This document shows, in pieces, positions 7,701 through 8,444 of a DNA stretch of 8,444 bases. A program made the translations under genes and the position numbers. A model generated the notes under the pieces. It did not search any database. It saw only the letters and a list, made by a program, of their open reading frames with translations, and was not told the origin of the DNA. The DNA is from Promethearchaeota archaeon (GTDB lineage: Archaea > Asgardarchaeota > Lokiarchaeia > Sigynarchaeales > SOKP01): assembly GCA_014729315.1 (NCBI GenBank), contig WJKD01000526.1, forward strand, positions 1 through 8,444. Reading direction: 5' to 3'. The first letter of the stretch is position 1, and each line of letters opens with the position of its first letter.

Positions 7701-8130
7701 TTATTTCTAACGTCGTAACCAGCAAATGCTTAAACATTTTGGATGGCAGCAAATGCTTATATTTTATTGTGATATCTTTTAATATGTGGGGACTTGAAAG
7801 AGGTTCAGCAAGATTGAGTATTTTAACATCTAAAAGTGGTAATTCTCCAATTATTCCTTCCCCGAGTCTATATTGAGAATCAAATGCGAATTCATCGTCA
7901 GAAAGATCGCTCTTTACTGCAACTTTGCTCAATAATTTGTGATCTTTACTTGTAAAGATATATAATATAGCTACTTCGCATCTAATGCGTGAAAAAGTTT
8001 CTTCAACCACACTTTGATATAATTCTTTTAGATTGTCAACATTTTGAAATCGTGAAGAAATTTCACTTGAAATATTTGTATTGTTTAATTTCCTATTTTT
8101 AAAATTGGCTGACTTTTTCACATTAAGCAT
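4720..8130 (-). CDS. Soluble multi-GAF sensor histidine kinase
   Basis: The protein has 1136 residues and no signal peptide or membrane segment, so it is a cytoplasmic sensor. About five GAF-like units can be read: roughly 31-195, 217-372, 398-550, 570-718 and 735-888. The later four show the recurring signature of a 'sVPL/tAVPF...iGVmnl.s' strand followed by 'F...D...l..la.QAaiAiqN'. GAF 3 (SLSVPL, YGVFHIESKK, SDQAANAIQN) and GAF 5 (TAVPFYSGNEMIGVMNLYSK) are clearest. The kinase core has H920 in LITHRMNNS as phospho-acceptor in a divergent H-box. N1031 (SEIMKNATKAM) is the N-box, D1060-T-G-H-G1064 the G1 box, FEYGFTEW (1074-1081) the F-box and GMGDGLAI (1086-1093) the G2 box. All ATP-binding motifs are intact. 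The start has a strong AGGAG site 5 bases upstream (8136-8140). GAF domains bind cyclic nucleotides, haem, Fe-S or other small ligands; none can be named here. The targets are probably the two receiver proteins that follow. Confidence 0.92.
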   Translation of the reverse strand: MLNVKKSANFKNRKLNNTNISSEISSRFQNVDNLKELYQSVVEETFSRIRCEVAILYIFTSKDHKLLSKVAVKSDLSDDEFAFDSQYRLGEGIIGELPLLDVKILNLAEPLSSPHILKDITIKYKHLLPSKMFKHLLVTTLEISNEKFGVLKSINKKSDDYNLDNSETILAKSGFNKSDEKIIEIITRQAEIAYNNIKKLEDINRIHEIGKTLTSNKKLNEVLSHISDSALKFFGADIVTLYQYDQKRDIFLGSPIAFGTMKIPHRILEVPQKKDVVYQIINQGFSYFTSNSVNDPIMSRKCVNKSETKKEYFVFRENIKSTAAILMKINKEAVGVMFINYRRHVLFQKEDQHLMEIFGSYAAISIKNTREKEELTNKLTFSLSEIYNIRRLVDESSKINLETYIPVRVLEDILDFLGEELGYFANYDPDSHSLTMKVTSELYKNIEQSNWSADQGITGYAVRTKSIQNIPNVIENPHYISFTHDKVNGTPITDVDKDVKSSLSVPLMWEDNVYGVFHIESKKKNNFSEYDVQMIKALSDQAANAIQNIRLIRQRERARKKLQALGKLDTLIASTWNLDKVFEFIVNTGIELTNPSEVRGHISLVENVDGKDYLIPYAILGPHREKINLPLEGKIGITRLAVLQNRTINVSESDDLWKKYYSPLIESMRSELVEPLRIRGKPIGAINLESPILKAFNKEDEELLKILAGQAVIVIQMTRLVNDIRSIGLSCLTKTRKELSDLILERAGELLGAKIGTIRLYDSAIQKFCLETYFGMEKDILHDESDLTLENSFAGYVLKSKKILTRDINELLDETGFEKRYFIKIFEAGFKTITAVPFYSGNEMIGVMNLYSKERYFINDKEWEKSWEKNLLELFATQASIALQNVLRYEALQTAKKEIEESVHISIFENIKSMVRLITHRMNNSVGNIRADIIELLDSASQLTGHEILEFYKNIKFSAQEALNIPVELNKFIEKLNSKKMEVDIYYMINDIVSEREFKDIEISYEHLKNMPTVRGNYAILKESFSEIMKNATKAMPNGGKIFFRGQMLKSKMSEILIQDTGHGIAKESINKIFEYGFTEWKNAKGMGDGLAILKTVIEVDHKGKIDVESEEGKGCTFKIQLPIFNLTLKKGISYG

Positions 8131-8162
8131 AACTTCTCCTGTTGAAATTTAAAATATTAAAG

Positions 8163-8207
8163 ATTCAATAAAAAATATGTAATTCTAATTATCATATATT
8201 ATTGAAT
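8163..8207. repeat. Inverted repeat in the kinase leader
   Basis: ATTCAATAA (8163-8171) and TTATTGAAT (8199-8207) are perfect 9-bp arms. Inside them ATATG (8175-8179) can pair with CATAT (8193-8197). The mRNA hairpin would end about 23 bases before the AGGAG site, so it could affect translation. Nearly all pairs are A-T and the fold would be weak. Confidence 0.35.
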
Positions 8208-8283
8208 TATTGGCAATTCTATTCTTAAAAGGGGACATTAGCTATCTTAAAAATCAAAATTCTGCATAATTAAATATAGTAGA

Positions 8284-8334
8284 TTTCAATTATAATATAA
8301 TGATCATAAAAACAATCTGCGTATCTAATTGAAA
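8284..8334. repeat. Second inverted repeat in the kinase leader
   Basis: TTTCAATTA (8284-8292) and TAATTGAAA (8326-8334) are perfect 9-bp arms with a 33-base loop, just after the predicted transcription start. It could be an operator half-site pair or an mRNA hairpin; chance is possible in such AT-rich DNA. Confidence 0.3.
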
Positions 8335-8349
8335 AAAAATTTTAGGATA

Positions 8350-8378
8350 AATATAAGAAAAATTTTGCATATTGTCAA
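8350..8378 (-). promoter_or_regulatory. Sigma70-type promoter of the kinase operon
   Basis: On the minus strand, a perfect TTGACA (8373-8378) is followed after an ideal 17-base spacer by TATATT (8350-8355, 5 of 6). This is the best promoter in the window and points towards the kinase gene, with a predicted start near 8343. Confidence 0.6.
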
Positions 8379-8444
8379 CATTAAAATTGATATTTTTTAA
8401 TATTTACGCAAATTATTACAATCTGGGAGCAGCCATCAAAGAAG
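8379..8444. other. Right edge, no supported gene
   Basis: This is AT-rich DNA upstream of the kinase promoter, becoming more GC-rich from about 8423. Short open frames touch the edge on both strands, but no start codon with a ribosome site or known motif supports a gene, so a flanking gene may begin or end just outside. Confidence 0.4.

Larger units (their letters stand above)
8131..8349 (-). other. Long AT-rich leader of the kinase operon
   Basis: About 210 bases lie between the predicted transcription start near 8343 and the kinase ATG. I see no gene here. The leader holds two 9-bp inverted repeats, listed separately, and ends with the AGGAG site. No conserved riboswitch core is recognisable. 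Confidence 0.45.

Noticed and set aside
8387..8444. Plus-strand frame at the right edge reading YYNLGAAIKE, reminiscent of a TPR helix
   Set aside because: There is no ATG or ribosome site, and ten residues at an edge can match a degenerate repeat by chance.
18..8444. GATGGCT near position 20 on the plus strand and again in the last bases on the minus strand, as possible terminal inverted repeats of an island
   Set aside because: Only about 9 of 11 bases match and there is no integrase or transposase; window ends are arbitrary.

Overview
The window is an AT-rich (about one-third GC by eye) bacterial segment in which all six credible genes lie on the minus strand, so it reads from right to left. 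The best promoter is a sigma70-type TTGACA-N17-TATATT, and the kinase gene has a strong AGGAG ribosome-binding site. Both argue against Bacteroidota, which rarely use either signal. Nothing fixes the taxon: a spirochaete (Leptospira-like), a Bacillota or another AT-rich bacterium that uses Shine-Dalgarno sites all remain possible. I see no tRNA, rRNA, transposase, integrase or CRISPR array.

First block, 8130 to 2463: a promoter at 8350-8378 and a leader of about 210 nt precede a soluble 1136-residue histidine kinase with five predicted GAF domains. Its stop overlaps, by 8 bp, a stand-alone receiver protein (148 aa). A receiver-TIR fusion (283 aa) follows after about 24 bp. After a further 69 bp, which hold a promoter-like site, comes a two-domain protein: an N-terminal nucleoside-deoxyribosyltransferase/TIR-like domain and a C-terminal SLOG-type nucleotide-binding domain.

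Second block, 2232 to 56: a 230-bp intergenic region carries a 15-bp imperfect direct repeat, a hairpin, a 12-bp palindrome and a promoter-like site. It is followed by a HEPN protein with an intact RNxxxH motif and two C-terminal zinc-ribbon-like cysteine clusters. Two bases later comes a Schlafen-type AlbA_2 protein with a coiled coil and an unrecognised C-terminal domain.

Reading of the whole (inference): the first block looks like a signalling cascade in which a cytoplasmic kinase senses a small molecule or redox change through GAF domains and phosphorylates two related receivers, one carrying a TIR domain with its catalytic glutamate in place. TIR enzymes cleave NAD or make cyclic ADP-ribose signals, and the SLOG domain of the Thoeris effector ThsA binds such signals. 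A TIR protein beside a TIR-like/SLOG protein is therefore reminiscent of Thoeris, but under two-component control. The HEPN and Schlafen-like pair adds two families of RNA-targeting or stress-response domains. The cluster is a plausible undescribed defence or stress module; no single family assignment proves that.
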